Source: Opitutia bacterium UBA3151
GTDB taxonomy: Bacteria; Verrucomicrobiota; Verrucomicrobiia; Opitutales; Seribacteraceae
Direction: 5' to 3'
Length of the DNA stretch: 44,322 bases
NCBI GenBank assembly: GCA_002364975.1
Contig: DEYT01000131.1
Coordinates: 1 to 44,322, forward strand
Positions 17,393 to 26,344 of the stretch are shown one piece after another (positions within the stretch are counted from its first letter, which is position 1; every line of letters starts with the position of its first letter). The notes beneath the pieces were generated by a model that was not told the DNA's origin, did not search any database, and worked only from the letters and a program-made list of their open reading frames with translations. Position numbers and translations under genes: made by a program.

Positions 17393-19166
17393 TTACTTTA
17401 GCTTTCTCTCCGGAAACGAGAAATTTTGCTCTTTTGATTGCTTTTGCAGTGGAGAGCGTTGGATTACTTGAGGTATGGGGAAAAACATTTTTCCGATTTA
17501 TTCGAGCTAAAACTCCAGAGTTCCGAAGAATTCTCAATGCGTCTCTTCTCACTTCACAGAGTAAAACATGGCAGTTTTTTTCCTTTAAATATTCGAGTAA
17601 TTCTTCCAAGGCCAGTACCGAAGTGGCATCCAAGTGGTGCGCATTAAGCAGTTTTAAAACCAGGACTCGAAGATTCTCATCTTCTCCGACTCTTCTAATT
17701 TGTTCGTAGAATAATTCAGCAGCTGCAAAGAAAATCTCTCCTTCAACATGAACAATGGATACTTCTGGTTCCGGCCTTCTACTTTTTAAAGAAAGTTCGG
17801 CAAGCTCTCCTTTCTCATTGTATCCATATTCCCTTAATTCTGGCTCAGCTACCTTTCTTAAAAACAACATGATAGAGGTGAGCATACCTGCAAAAATTGC
17901 GACTTGGAGAGAGAACAGTAGCCCAACAGCAAGAGTTACCACAAAAGTAACAGCGTCCGATCCTGTAGCTCTAGACACCGTCTTGATCTGCCGAAGCTTG
18001 ATTAGTGAAGCTCCGATAAATACCACCAAAGTGGCAAGGGAGCAAAGCGGTACATAGGAGATAAAGTTTCCAAGGAACCCCGATACTAATATGATCAGTC
18101 CACCTGCAACCAAATTAGCAATACTGGTCCTTGCTCCCGATTGAACATTCAAGGTGGATCGAGTCAAGGAACCGGAGGCAGGCATTCCAGAAAAAAATGC
18201 ACATCCTAAATTACCAAATCCTATGGACATGGCCTCTTGATTACTATCTAACCTCGAACCTGCCCGAGCAGCGAGTGATTTTCCGATGGACAAGCCTTCG
18301 AGCAAGCACAACAGAGAAACCGCAAAGGCAGCGGAAAGAATGGTTTCCCAATGGTTGGTAAAGTTAGAAGTTCCTGAGAAAGTTAAAAAAGAGCCTGCGA
18401 GGTCAAAGTTATCCAACTTAGTTATTTTCCAATTTATTTCTTCGAGGCCAATAGCAACCAAGGAACTAAGGACAAGAGTGATGGCAACATTTGGTAGGGA
18501 AGGAAATTTTCTTTGTAAAAGTAAAAAAAGGATGGCCGTAATGAGTGAAAGCGTCAGTGCTGGAACCGAAAAAGATTGAAGACTTTGGAAGGCATTAAGA
18601 ATGATTTTAAAAAAAGTAGTAGGAACTTCACTAGAAGAATTTTGAAGACCAAGAAGATGCTTGCATTGATTGGCTATGATCAAGCAACAGGCTGCGGTAA
18701 CATAAGCAGTAATCACAGTCCGGGAAATGAACTGAATCATGAACGATATTCTAAAAACACTTGCGAATATTAAAAATAGAGCAGAGATAATTAAAATCCA
18801 TGGAAGCAAAAGCAATGCATCCGAGGAAGCCATTCCATTGGCCTGAATCAGCCCGATGCCTGCAAAGACTCCAAAAAGTAAAACTGCAGTAGCATTTGTG
18901 GGCCCAAGGGTTATAAATCGGCCTCCTCCAAAAATACCACCCATAATCGCGGCAATCGCAGACCCAAGAAGCCCGTAACTTATGGGGAGGCCTGCAACCA
19001 AGGCATAAGCCATACCTTGGGGAATAGATAGAAGTGCTACATTCACACCTGCCCGCCAGTCTCCAGACCACATCGAGGAATCATAACTGGAAAGAGATTC
19101 TACAACCGGAGGTCGGAACTGGCGGATATCTATCCAATTTCTTAACCGCAATGCTTTTTTATCCAT
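17367..19166 (-). CDS. SulP-family anion transporter with STAS domain
   Basis: This 599-residue SLC26/SulP protein begins with a cytoplasmic N-terminus, then about 11-14 membrane segments from residue ~40 to ~430 (ALLSIPQGMAYALVAGLPISYGLLGS is the conserved first signature, shown split: ALLSIPQGMAYALVAG then LPISYGLLGS). A C-terminal STAS domain follows from ~450 (SIVHVEGEIFFAAAELF, LLNAHHLDATSVLALEEL). The family moves sulfate, bicarbonate or other anions, often with sodium or proton coupling. The specificity cannot be told from sequence. No carbonic anhydrase or sulfur gene is adjacent. It converges with the coiled-coil gene upstream in coordinate order. Confidence 0.93.
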   Translation of the reverse strand: MDKKALRLRNWIDIRQFRPPVVESLSSYDSSMWSGDWRAGVNVALLSIPQGMAYALVAGLPISYGLLGSAIAAIMGGIFGGGRFITLGPTNATAVLLFGVFAGIGLIQANGMASSDALLLLPWILIISALFLIFASVFRISFMIQFISRTVITAYVTAACCLIIANQCKHLLGLQNSSSEVPTTFFKIILNAFQSLQSFSVPALTLSLITAILFLLLQRKFPSLPNVAITLVLSSLVAIGLEEINWKITKLDNFDLAGSFLTFSGTSNFTNHWETILSAAFAVSLLCLLEGLSIGKSLAARAGSRLDSNQEAMSIGFGNLGCAFFSGMPASGSLTRSTLNVQSGARTSIANLVAGGLIILVSGFLGNFISYVPLCSLATLVVFIGASLIKLRQIKTVSRATGSDAVTFVVTLAVGLLFSLQVAIFAGMLTSIMLFLRKVAEPELREYGYNEKGELAELSLKSRRPEPEVSIVHVEGEIFFAAAELFYEQIRRVGEDENLRVLVLKLLNAHHLDATSVLALEELLEYLKEKNCHVLLCEVRRDALRILRNSGVLARINRKNVFPHTSSNPTLSTAKAIKRAKFLVSGEKAKVTIFAESQK

Positions 19167-19257
19167 TTTTGAGTCAAGCCTGAAGATAATCTATCCGATT
19201 GTAATCTCCAAGTAGATTCGAAAATATCAAAAGATTAACGATTTTATCGAATACAGT

Positions 19258-20442
19258 TTATTCCACAAAAGCTGATTGAATGACGGAATAGGTACTTAAT
19301 TTCCAGAGAGCAAATTGTTCCCGGTATACAGGTAATTTCTTTTCCAAACTCTCTTCAAGTTCACTCAATAATCTGTACTTAACATTGCCACTTGTATTTC
19401 GTAGCCCAGCCTTGTGCAAGTCCACGATACGACTCGATAAAACTTTTCTGCGAGAAATACCCTCAGCTAACTTGGATTTTATCTCCTCGATCGCATGAGC
19501 GATTTCATTTTCAAGAAGTAATTGATTTGCTTGTATATTCTTTTTTACCTCTGCCCGTACTGCTTTCTCGAGGGGATTGCCTTGAAGCATATTTTGAAGT
19601 TCATTTATGCTATTATTCAGTTCCTTCAGTACTCCGAATTCAGAAAGATCCGCCACCTCAAGATACTTAGATACTGGTTTTCCCTCTTTAAACAATTGGT
19701 CAATTTGCAGAAGCGTACTTTTGAACCTTTCCAATTCTTGATCGAGCATCAGGATTTCTGACTTTAGGGCGATGGCTTCAACATTTAATCGTTTATCCCC
19801 GTGGCTTTCTTGTGAAAGTTGTTCTTTAAGTTCTGAGATTTGGGTATTGGTCTGCTTGATTTGATCGGATTGGGCGAGTAACGATCCAGGCAAGGGTTGG
19901 TCTACTCTCTCTTGGACCAGAGCCAATTCGTATGAATCAAGAATCAGGGTAGCTAGTAATTTGGCACTTTTTGCAGAGTGGCCTCGGCAGATTATTTTTA
20001 CCAGATGATCGTCCTCAAAGGTTGTGTGGGCCGAAAACAGGGATCGGAGGATACCTTCTTCATTTTCAATAAAGAATTCACTTTTAAAGGGGGAGAAAAT
20101 CAACTCACTTGCGGTAGTGGAACTTTTAATTTGTTCATAGAAGAAAGACAGAAAGGTATTGCTTTTCAGTGCTTGAGCATGAAGTGCAGCCATCTCTAAA
20201 CTTTGGCACTTTAGGATGATTCCAAATTCGGCCCACGCGGGTGAATCGACAATCGATTTTTCTAGGGTTTCTGCTTCAGCCAGAACGGTTGTATTTTTCG
20301 GTTCAGGAGAAGCACTTACTGTCTCCATAATTTTTTTCACTTCTTGCTCGTAAACATGATCTTCAATTTCATTCCGAAAAGTTCCGTAAATGAAAAGAAT
20401 TACACTAATAGTAATGATCGCTATGCAATGCCATGCTTGCAT
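19258..20442 (-). CDS. Wzz/GumC-like coiled-coil inner-membrane protein
   Basis: This 394-residue protein has one strong N-terminal transmembrane segment (about residues 5-24), then a mixed alpha/beta region and a long charged coiled coil (about 200-350, e.g. QTNTQISELKEQLSQ). The layout resembles polysaccharide co-polymerases (Wzz, GumC) that set chain length. The usual second transmembrane helix and P/G-rich segment at the C-terminus are not evident, so it may be divergent or a different tether. No tyrosine kinase or glycan genes are next to it. It is transcribed away from the ECF sigma gene, sharing a 112-base intergenic region. Confidence 0.55.
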   Translation of the reverse strand: MQAWHCIAIITISVILFIYGTFRNEIEDHVYEQEVKKIMETVSASPEPKNTTVLAEAETLEKSIVDSPAWAEFGIILKCQSLEMAALHAQALKSNTFLSFFYEQIKSSTTASELIFSPFKSEFFIENEEGILRSLFSAHTTFEDDHLVKIICRGHSAKSAKLLATLILDSYELALVQERVDQPLPGSLLAQSDQIKQTNTQISELKEQLSQESHGDKRLNVEAIALKSEILMLDQELERFKSTLLQIDQLFKEGKPVSKYLEVADLSEFGVLKELNNSINELQNMLQGNPLEKAVRAEVKKNIQANQLLLENEIAHAIEEIKSKLAEGISRRKVLSSRIVDLHKAGLRNTSGNVKYRLLSELEESLEKKLPVYREQFALWKLSTYSVIQSAFVE

Positions 20443-20502
20443 TGAAGTAGTTCAAATTAGATTCCTATGGATTGCAACCCTTGTGTTTTGATTGGTCTGA
20501 TT

Positions 20503-20534
20503 GATTGATTACAAGAGAATTGACAAAATCAATC
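20503..20534. promoter_or_regulatory. Inverted repeat in divergent sigma-factor promoter region
   Basis: The perfect 8-base arms GATTGATT (20503-20510) and AATCAATC (20527-20534) have a 16-base spacer. A TTGACA box overlaps the spacer at 20520-20525. The site lies 21 bases before the ECF sigma start, in the region shared with the Wzz-like gene, so it could be an operator or an ECF-type promoter element. The evidence is positional only. Confidence 0.35.
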
Positions 20535-20554
20535 TCTCCATTTCCAATTAAATT

Positions 20555-21088
20555 GTGGATGATCAATCGATTCCATTTGAATATTCTCGGAAGCTAACTG
20601 CCATTCAAAGGTCTTTGTATGCTTATATTCTTTCCTTGTTACCGAACCGTTCAGATGCCGAGGATATTTTGCAAGAGACGAATTTAATTCTTTGTAAAAA
20701 AGCAAACGAATATGACCCAGAGGGGCATTTTCAGGGCTGGGCCTTTCGTATTGCTCGGTTTCAGATCATGGCCCATATGACAAAGGCAAGGCGAAGTAAG
20801 ATTAGTTTTAGTAATGAATTGGTCGATGCGATGGCTGAAGAGGATTTTGACTCGACTGGACTCCATGTTACCCAGCGGGCACTTCAAGTTTGCTATGATC
20901 TGCTGCCTAAACATATGCGATCGATTGCCCGCTTAAGATTTAAAGAAGAAAAACCCCTGAAAGATATATCAGAGTTGGTCAATCGACCCTTGGGATCTGT
21001 TTCAGCAACGTTACATCGGATTCGTCAGAACCTCGCCACCTGTGTGAAACAAAAAATGCCCATCATTGAGGCGGAGATCGATTCATAA
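20555..21088 (+). CDS. ECF-type sigma-70 factor (Rhodopirellula/Verrucomicrobium-like)
   Basis: This 177-residue extracytoplasmic-function sigma factor has region 2 (SDAEDILQETNLILCKKANE, then FQGWAFRIARFQIMAHM with the -10-melting aromatics) and region 4 with a helix-turn-helix (KPLKDISELVNRPLGSVSATLHRIRQNL). Its style matches the Rhodopirellula/Verrucomicrobium family of ECFs common in PVC bacteria. The GTG start at 20555 fits region 2 spacing. An anti-sigma-like membrane protein starts 60 bases downstream, as in typical sigma/anti-sigma pairs, with a beta-propeller gene following. Autoregulation through the upstream dyad is possible. Confidence 0.9.
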   Translation: MDDQSIPFEYSRKLTAIQRSLYAYILSLLPNRSDAEDILQETNLILCKKANEYDPEGHFQGWAFRIARFQIMAHMTKARRSKISFSNELVDAMAEEDFDSTGLHVTQRALQVCYDLLPKHMRSIARLRFKEEKPLKDISELVNRPLGSVSATLHRIRQNLATCVKQKMPIIEAEIDS

Positions 21089-21148
21089 AAAAACTAACAT
21101 TTTATGTATTAAAAAAGGGATTTCCGCTAAAAGCTTGGTACATATCCT

Positions 21149-22216
21149 ATGAATGCGAAAAAAAATCACGACCGTCTTGATTTCTTGACTTCCAAAATGC
21201 TAGACGAAGTAGCCTCTTCGTTGGAAGTTGCCGAACTAGAACTTCTCATCCAATCAGATGTTGGCTTGAGGAAGCGATATTCATCCCTTATTTTACAGGA
21301 GTCGCTCTTGCATTGGGAGATAGGGCAGGCAGTTGATTATTTAAATACGGAAGAATCGAAGAAAAAAGTAGTTTATTTCCCAATATTCGCTTCCGCTGCG
21401 GCGGCATTAGTCGCAATGTTTTGTGGCTGGTTAATAAGTAATCATCCAAAATCAGGGAATCAGGAATTATCCAAAATCGAGGTTTTTAGTAGTGAGTTCG
21501 AAGATTCAAAGGGACTTACAAATTTTAAAACTGTGTCCAGTTCTTCTAGCTTTACATCCACTATTTACCGCAATGCTCTGGATCTACCGTTGATTCAAGA
21601 TGCCCGATCAATAAATTCAGCCAGCCGTGCGATCGAGATGTTAGAAAAAAATGTAAGGTTTGATTCCAATGCTCTGATTTCTTATCATGATCAAGTACGA
21701 TCTTGGAATCGTTCCGATCACATGAGTGTGCCTGCAGAGAATGGGATTTTGCCTTTCAAAGGGGATGTTATGATTAAGTTACCCGAAATGTTAGTGAATG
21801 TAGATTTGCAAACGGCAAAAGTTCAGGAGACTTTGCAGGTTTTGGATGTTCGAGAAATTTCGAACACTACTGAAACGAAGTTAGATGCCGAAATATTTCT
21901 CAATAAAGGAGCTTCGGCAACACATGATTCCACTGAATTTGAGTTATCTGTACACGCTTTGGAAGGTGGGCAGGGTATGAATAAAATGTCTACGGGGTTC
22001 ACATCCAATGCTTTGGTTGCCGACTCGGATCAAGCTTCATGGGAACGACTTTCTTCTGAATTTATCGTGCCAGAGGGCACAGATTTCTTGGTGGTATCTT
22101 TGACTGCAAAAATGGAGGGTCCCCAAGCACTATTGCCAAATACTCAGGGAAATTATGCTGACCTTTTGAGCATTAATCTCACCATGTCTGACGGAAAAAC
22201 CGTTGGCCCTTTGTAA
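21149..22216 (+). CDS. Membrane anti-sigma-like protein with exterior beta-rich domain
   Basis: This 355-residue protein has a cytoplasmic N-terminus of ~72 residues resembling the sigma-binding zone of Verrucomicrobial FecR/anti-sigma partners (LTSKMLDEVASSLEVAELELL). One transmembrane helix follows (about 74-93, IFASAAAALVAMFCGWLI), then a ~260-residue Ser/Thr-rich beta-strand region outside the cytoplasm. The C-terminal part (WERLSSEFIVPEGTDFLVVSLTA, shown in part) looks like a carbohydrate-binding-type sandwich. It most likely holds the ECF sigma factor at the membrane and senses an external cue. The family name is not certain. No FecR signature is visible in the outer part. Confidence 0.65.
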   Translation: MNAKKNHDRLDFLTSKMLDEVASSLEVAELELLIQSDVGLRKRYSSLILQESLLHWEIGQAVDYLNTEESKKKVVYFPIFASAAAALVAMFCGWLISNHPKSGNQELSKIEVFSSEFEDSKGLTNFKTVSSSSSFTSTIYRNALDLPLIQDARSINSASRAIEMLEKNVRFDSNALISYHDQVRSWNRSDHMSVPAENGILPFKGDVMIKLPEMLVNVDLQTAKVQETLQVLDVREISNTTETKLDAEIFLNKGASATHDSTEFELSVHALEGGQGMNKMSTGFTSNALVADSDQASWERLSSEFIVPEGTDFLVVSLTAKMEGPQALLPNTQGNYADLLSINLTMSDGKTVGPL

Positions 22217-22267
22217 ATATTTGGCACTTTCCATTGACTTTTGGAATCCTTTGAAAATCGTAGTTCG

Positions 22268-23494
22268 ATGCCACTACGCGTTTTTTTACTCTTAAAATTA
22301 TTAATGTCTTCAACCTTGTTTGGGGATGATTGGCCAACCTATGGTGGTCCTAATCGTACTCATACTACGACAGAACAAGGACTGAGGACGGAATGGAATA
22401 GCGAGGAACCTCGGACTCTTTGGAAATTAGATGTAGGGTTGGGCTATTCCAGTGTCGTTGAATATAAGGGGAAGGCACTCACGCAAGGATATCAAGACGG
22501 AAAAAATACCCTTTTTTGTGTAAACGCGAAAGATGGAAAAATTTTATGGAAACATCAGTATCCATGTAAAAAAGCAGATGATTATTTTCAAGGAGGATCC
22601 AGGGCAACCCCAACCGTTTTCGAAGACAGAGTATTTATTCAGAGTCATGAAGGTGATGTTTATTCTCTAGATTTGGAAACAGGAAAAATTTTGTGGAGCC
22701 TTAATGTGGTAAAGGATCTGCAGGGAGAGCGCCCTTCATGGGGGTTTGCTGGTGCCCCACTTCTGCTTGATGGGAAGATGATTCTTCAGACCGGAGGCGA
22801 AAAAGGATCTTTGGCTGCCCTAAATTCATCGAATGGAAAGGTGATTTGGCAAAGAGGTTCTGATGGGGCAGGGTATGCTTCCCCATTTCAAAGGGGATCA
22901 AATCCCAATGAAATTGTTGTCTTTAATCAATTTGGTTTGGCTCTGCATCGTTTGTCAGATGGCTTAGAGCTCACTAAATATCAACATAAAACGCGATATG
23001 GAATTAATGCAGCTCAACCTTTGGAGTATAAAAACTCCTTCTTAATATCGAGTGCCTACGGAAAAGGGGCAGCTTTTGTAAAAACGGATAATAATCAAAT
23101 GAGCTCCCAATGGGAATCCGAATCTATTTCCTCTCAAATGGCTAGTCTTGTGCGCCAAGGAAAGTATGCATTTGGAATTCATGGACAGGCTGGAACCCGA
23201 GCGAGGCAAGCGACCTTATTTTGTTTAGAAATTGAAACGGGAATGAAGAAGTGGGAAAAGAAAGGCTTTGGGGTAGGGACTCTAATTCTTGTGAACCAAA
23301 CTCTTGTTATCCTAAGTGACGAGGGGGCACTTACTCTTGCGAATGCCACCCATGAAAAATTCGAGGAATTCGAAAGCTTTCAGGTATTGCCTGGAAAACA
23401 TAACTGGACGCCACCTACATATGCAAACGGAAGAATGCATTGTCGAGGTAGTCAGGGTCGCTGGGTTTGCTTAGCAATGGGAAAAGAGGATTAA
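22268..23494 (+). CDS. Secreted PQQ-like beta-propeller protein
   Basis: This ~408-residue protein has a signal peptide (MPLRVFLLLKLLMSSTLFG) followed by DDWPTYGGPNRTHTT, the usual opening of PVC-type PQQ-like propellers. Repeats containing GKILWK, GKILWS, GKVIWQ and similar blade-closing motifs follow. I chose ATG 22268 over the in-frame TTG 22241 because it places the signal peptide at the very N-terminus. Propellers with these repeats are either quinoprotein dehydrogenases or non-catalytic scaffolds like BamB. I see no calcium/PQQ catalytic Asp-Glu set that would prove enzyme activity. It follows the anti-sigma gene by 51 bases and may be part of that regulon. Confidence 0.85.
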   Translation: MPLRVFLLLKLLMSSTLFGDDWPTYGGPNRTHTTTEQGLRTEWNSEEPRTLWKLDVGLGYSSVVEYKGKALTQGYQDGKNTLFCVNAKDGKILWKHQYPCKKADDYFQGGSRATPTVFEDRVFIQSHEGDVYSLDLETGKILWSLNVVKDLQGERPSWGFAGAPLLLDGKMILQTGGEKGSLAALNSSNGKVIWQRGSDGAGYASPFQRGSNPNEIVVFNQFGLALHRLSDGLELTKYQHKTRYGINAAQPLEYKNSFLISSAYGKGAAFVKTDNNQMSSQWESESISSQMASLVRQGKYAFGIHGQAGTRARQATLFCLEIETGMKKWEKKGFGVGTLILVNQTLVILSDEGALTLANATHEKFEEFESFQVLPGKHNWTPPTYANGRMHCRGSQGRWVCLAMGKED

Positions 23495-23931
23495 TCACTA
23501 TGGTTCAAAAAAGAACTCAATCGAGATAAGAGCGATTTAAAATCTTCTTTTTCTGATGGTTTCAGCACAGCTAGAACTTTACTTTCCAAACTTTTTGCAA
23601 TCGGCTTGGATTCGTGAAATTTAGATTCCCCAAGTTTGGTTAATTTTAAGACTTTTTGCCTCCTATCTGACGCTAAATTAGATCGGCAAATCAAATTTGC
23701 TTTTTCCATTCGCAATGTCAGTCCCGAAATATTGTTTGCATCAGTAAACATCAACTTGGCTAAGTCAGATTGATTTATTTGAAAAGACTGCTTTTCATAA
23801 AGCCATCTCAAAACAATGTATTGATCGGGAGTAATTCCTAAGGGTTGAAGTCTCTTTTGTAATGCGGAATTCAGCTTGATCCAACAATTTCGTAATAATG
23901 GGGGTAGTCGCTGTTCCTGTAAGCCCTGCAT
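23491..23931 (-). CDS. MarR-family transcriptional regulator
   Basis: This 146-residue winged-helix protein has the MarR order: an N-terminal dimerisation helix (LPPLLRNCWIKLNSAL), then LGITPDQYIVLRWLYEK, a recognition helix region (NQSDLAKLMFTDANNISGLTLRMEKANL) and the wing RSNLASDRRQKVLKLT. The start is ATG 23931; the frame continues upstream to 23982 but those extra residues are a poly-Phe artefact. Its 3' end overlaps the convergent propeller gene by four bases. It is divergent from the lipoprotein gene at 24029, whose promoter it probably controls through the dyad at 23969-23987. The ligand is unknown; phenolic compounds are common MarR ligands. Confidence 0.92.
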   Translation of the reverse strand: MQGLQEQRLPPLLRNCWIKLNSALQKRLQPLGITPDQYIVLRWLYEKQSFQINQSDLAKLMFTDANNISGLTLRMEKANLICRSNLASDRRQKVLKLTKLGESKFHESKPIAKSLESKVLAVLKPSEKEDFKSLLSRLSSFLNHSD

Positions 23932-23968
23932 AAAAAAATTAAAAAAGAAAAAGAAGCATGTTTGACAA

Positions 23969-23987
23969 AGTACTACGTACAAGTACT
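23969..23987. promoter_or_regulatory. Candidate MarR operator
   Basis: Two copies of the palindrome AGTACT (23969-23974 and 23982-23987) flank a 7-base spacer and together form an inverted repeat about 19 bases long. It lies between the divergent MarR gene and the 24029 lipoprotein gene, where an autoregulatory MarR site is expected. A TTGACA box (23962-23967) immediately precedes it. MarR binding is inferred from position and size only. Confidence 0.45.
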
Positions 23988-24028
23988 AACTTTAATTTGC
24001 AATTTTAATAACCACCCACTGTTTTTTT

Positions 24029-26326
24029 ATGAGATTGTTTCCCTTTAACTTTTTTTGCTCCATAGTTGGAGTCGCTTTTTTGCAGTCGTGTAAGCCAATC
24101 GAACCAAGCCTTGGTTCTGAAATTTTAGTAAATCATGCAGATTGGCTTTACTGGAGAGGTTCGGTAGGTACTGGAGTTTCGACCCAGACAGGCTTGCCTA
24201 AGGATTTAAATGCGAGCCTTTTATGGACTCATGAGATTCAAGGAGGAGGCGTCCCGGTTATTGCAGGAGGTAGAGCTTATCAATTTGGTTATTATGGAGT
24301 GGAAGATGAATTGCAGGAGGCTTTGGTTTGTTTCGACGCTAAAAATGGAGAAATTCTATGGGATCGCAGGCATAGTGATTTCATCAGCGATATTGTTTAT
24401 AATCGCTATGGAGTAGGAGCTGCGTGTGTCGATCAAACTACGGGAAATGTATTCTTTCAAACGAGCCCAGGTCTGCTGATTGGTTACGACTCACAAGGGA
24501 AGAAGCTTTGGGAGAGATCATTAATGGAGGAGTTCGCTCGATTAACTTTTCCAAATGGCAGAACGGGGGGTCCGTGTGTGGATGAAAATTTGGTTATTAT
24601 TCATGCCATCACTGCAAATTGGGGTAAACAAGGACCTGCTCGTGACCGCTTTTATGCCTTTGATAAGACCAGCGGAGATTTAGTCTGGTCATCCACACCA
24701 GGTGTAACCCCCAAAGACAGTTCTTTTTCCCCTCTTATTTTCGAAAATTTACCGGATGGGAGAAGGGTTTTTTACAGTGGCACAGGATGTGGTAACATTG
24801 TTTGCATTGATGCCAGAACCGGACAACCACTCTGGCGCTTTCAGATGTCACATGGTGGCGTTAATTCAGGAGTGGTTCTGCACAAAGATAAAGTGGTTGC
24901 AATTCATGGGAAAGAAAATTTGGACAGCAGTGTAATTGGAAGGATGGTCGCTATCAAAAAGCCGTCCAACCTTCCAGTAGTGGGGGAAGAATTACTTATT
25001 TTAGGAAAAGAGGACGAGGCGTGGAGAAATTCTTCGATGGAAGCATTTACCAGCAGTCCTGTCTACAAGAATGGAAGAATTTATACGACCATCAAGCGGG
25101 GTGAATTAGTTTGTATGGATGCAGATACTGGAGAAGAACATTGGGTTTTGAAACTTGCTCCTGATCAAGTTCATGCATCTCCTACTTGGGCGGAAGGAAA
25201 ATTATATGTACCTATGTTTGATGGCAAAGTCTTTATCGTGGTGGATAAGGGCGATACTGGTGAAGTAATCAGTGAAATGGATCTGGGTTCTGCTTGCCTT
25301 GCAGCTCCCTCAGTTGCCCATGGTAGAGTTTTTATCCAAACCAAACGAAAACTTTTCTGTTTCGGTTCCGCAGATGTGGCACCCCCGTTTGTGGCAAAGC
25401 CCTCTTCCGTAGTTGAAGGAACGGGCCCTATTATTTCCCTCCAAGTAGTGCCTGCAGAATTTGCACTTAAGTCGGGGGACACACAAGCGTTCCAAGTGTA
25501 CGGGTTGGATAAGTCAGGTAATCGAGTCAAACAGATTAAAGAGGATATGATTTGGGAAAAATGGATCCCAGAAAGTGCAAAAGTAAAATCTGAAGTGGAT
25601 GCGTACATCAGTGCTAGTGGCATTTTGAGTGCGGAGAGAGGGGCTAAACTTTCTGCCGGTGCCTTGCGGGTGAAAGTTGGAGATTTATACGGTGTAACCA
25701 GGGGGAGAATTTTACAGGATTTACCTTATGAGGAGAACTTTGAAGAAAACTTTAAGCTGGTTCATGAGAGTTCAGATGGAATTCAGTTTTCTTATCCTCC
25801 CTTATCCTGGTTGGGAGCAAGGATGCGCTGGCAAGTACAAGTAGCAGATGGAAATCATGTGGTCGGCAATACCCTAGACCGGGTTTTATTCCAACGAGCT
25901 ATAAACTTTATTGGGCATAAGGATATGAGTAATTACACCATGTCTGCAGAGGTAATGACGGACGGAGACCGACGAATAAAGTCAAATGTTGGCTTGATCA
26001 ACCAACGCTATATTTTCGTTCTTGTTGGAAACAGTCAAAAACTCGAAGTGGTCTCCAATTTTGACCGCTTTCGGCATGCTGTTCCCTTCTCAATTAAGAC
26101 TAAAACCTGGTATTGTTTGAAAACACGGGTTGATATCATGGAGAATGGAACCGGGCTAATTCGCGCCAAAGCTTGGCCAAGAGAAGGTAAGGAACCAGAA
26201 GCTTGGACCCTGGAAGTTCCTCATCAAGTTCCCCATTTGCATGGTTCTCCCGGACTATATGCAATGTCGCCACAGAGTAAGAAAAAAGTATACTTGGATA
26301 ATGTAAAAATTATTTACAACCCCTAA
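24029..26326 (+). CDS. Lipoprotein with PQQ-like propeller, Ig-like and lectin-like domains
   Basis: This 765-residue secreted protein starts with a lipoprotein-type signal ending FLQSC. Residues ~35-450 form a PQQ-like beta-propeller (DWLYWRGSVGTGV, GEILWDRR, GDLVWSS, GQPLWRFQ). Residues ~465-560 look like a bacterial Ig-like domain (ISLQVVPAEFALKSGDTQAF). The last ~190 residues look like a concanavalin-A/DUF1080-like sandwich (NYTMSAEVMTD, YCLKTRVDIMENG, VYLDNVKIIYN). The family is widespread in Verrucomicrobia and Planctomycetes, but its role is unclear. It may bind glycans or be a surface assembly factor. It begins the plus-strand run opposite the MarR gene and is followed by another propeller after 18 bases. 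Confidence 0.82.
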   Translation: MRLFPFNFFCSIVGVAFLQSCKPIEPSLGSEILVNHADWLYWRGSVGTGVSTQTGLPKDLNASLLWTHEIQGGGVPVIAGGRAYQFGYYGVEDELQEALVCFDAKNGEILWDRRHSDFISDIVYNRYGVGAACVDQTTGNVFFQTSPGLLIGYDSQGKKLWERSLMEEFARLTFPNGRTGGPCVDENLVIIHAITANWGKQGPARDRFYAFDKTSGDLVWSSTPGVTPKDSSFSPLIFENLPDGRRVFYSGTGCGNIVCIDARTGQPLWRFQMSHGGVNSGVVLHKDKVVAIHGKENLDSSVIGRMVAIKKPSNLPVVGEELLILGKEDEAWRNSSMEAFTSSPVYKNGRIYTTIKRGELVCMDADTGEEHWVLKLAPDQVHASPTWAEGKLYVPMFDGKVFIVVDKGDTGEVISEMDLGSACLAAPSVAHGRVFIQTKRKLFCFGSADVAPPFVAKPSSVVEGTGPIISLQVVPAEFALKSGDTQAFQVYGLDKSGNRVKQIKEDMIWEKWIPESAKVKSEVDAYISASGILSAERGAKLSAGALRVKVGDLYGVTRGRILQDLPYEENFEENFKLVHESSDGIQFSYPPLSWLGARMRWQVQVADGNHVVGNTLDRVLFQRAINFIGHKDMSNYTMSAEVMTDGDRRIKSNVGLINQRYIFVLVGNSQKLEVVSNFDRFRHAVPFSIKTKTWYCLKTRVDIMENGTGLIRAKAWPREGKEPEAWTLEVPHQVPHLHGSPGLYAMSPQSKKKVYLDNVKIIYNP

Positions 26327-26344
26327 TTTAGTAATCGAATCGAT

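Noticed and set aside
23932..23982. N-terminal extension of the MarR protein
   Set aside because: The extra residues are a poly-Phe run from a poly-A/G tract; the family start fits ATG 23931.
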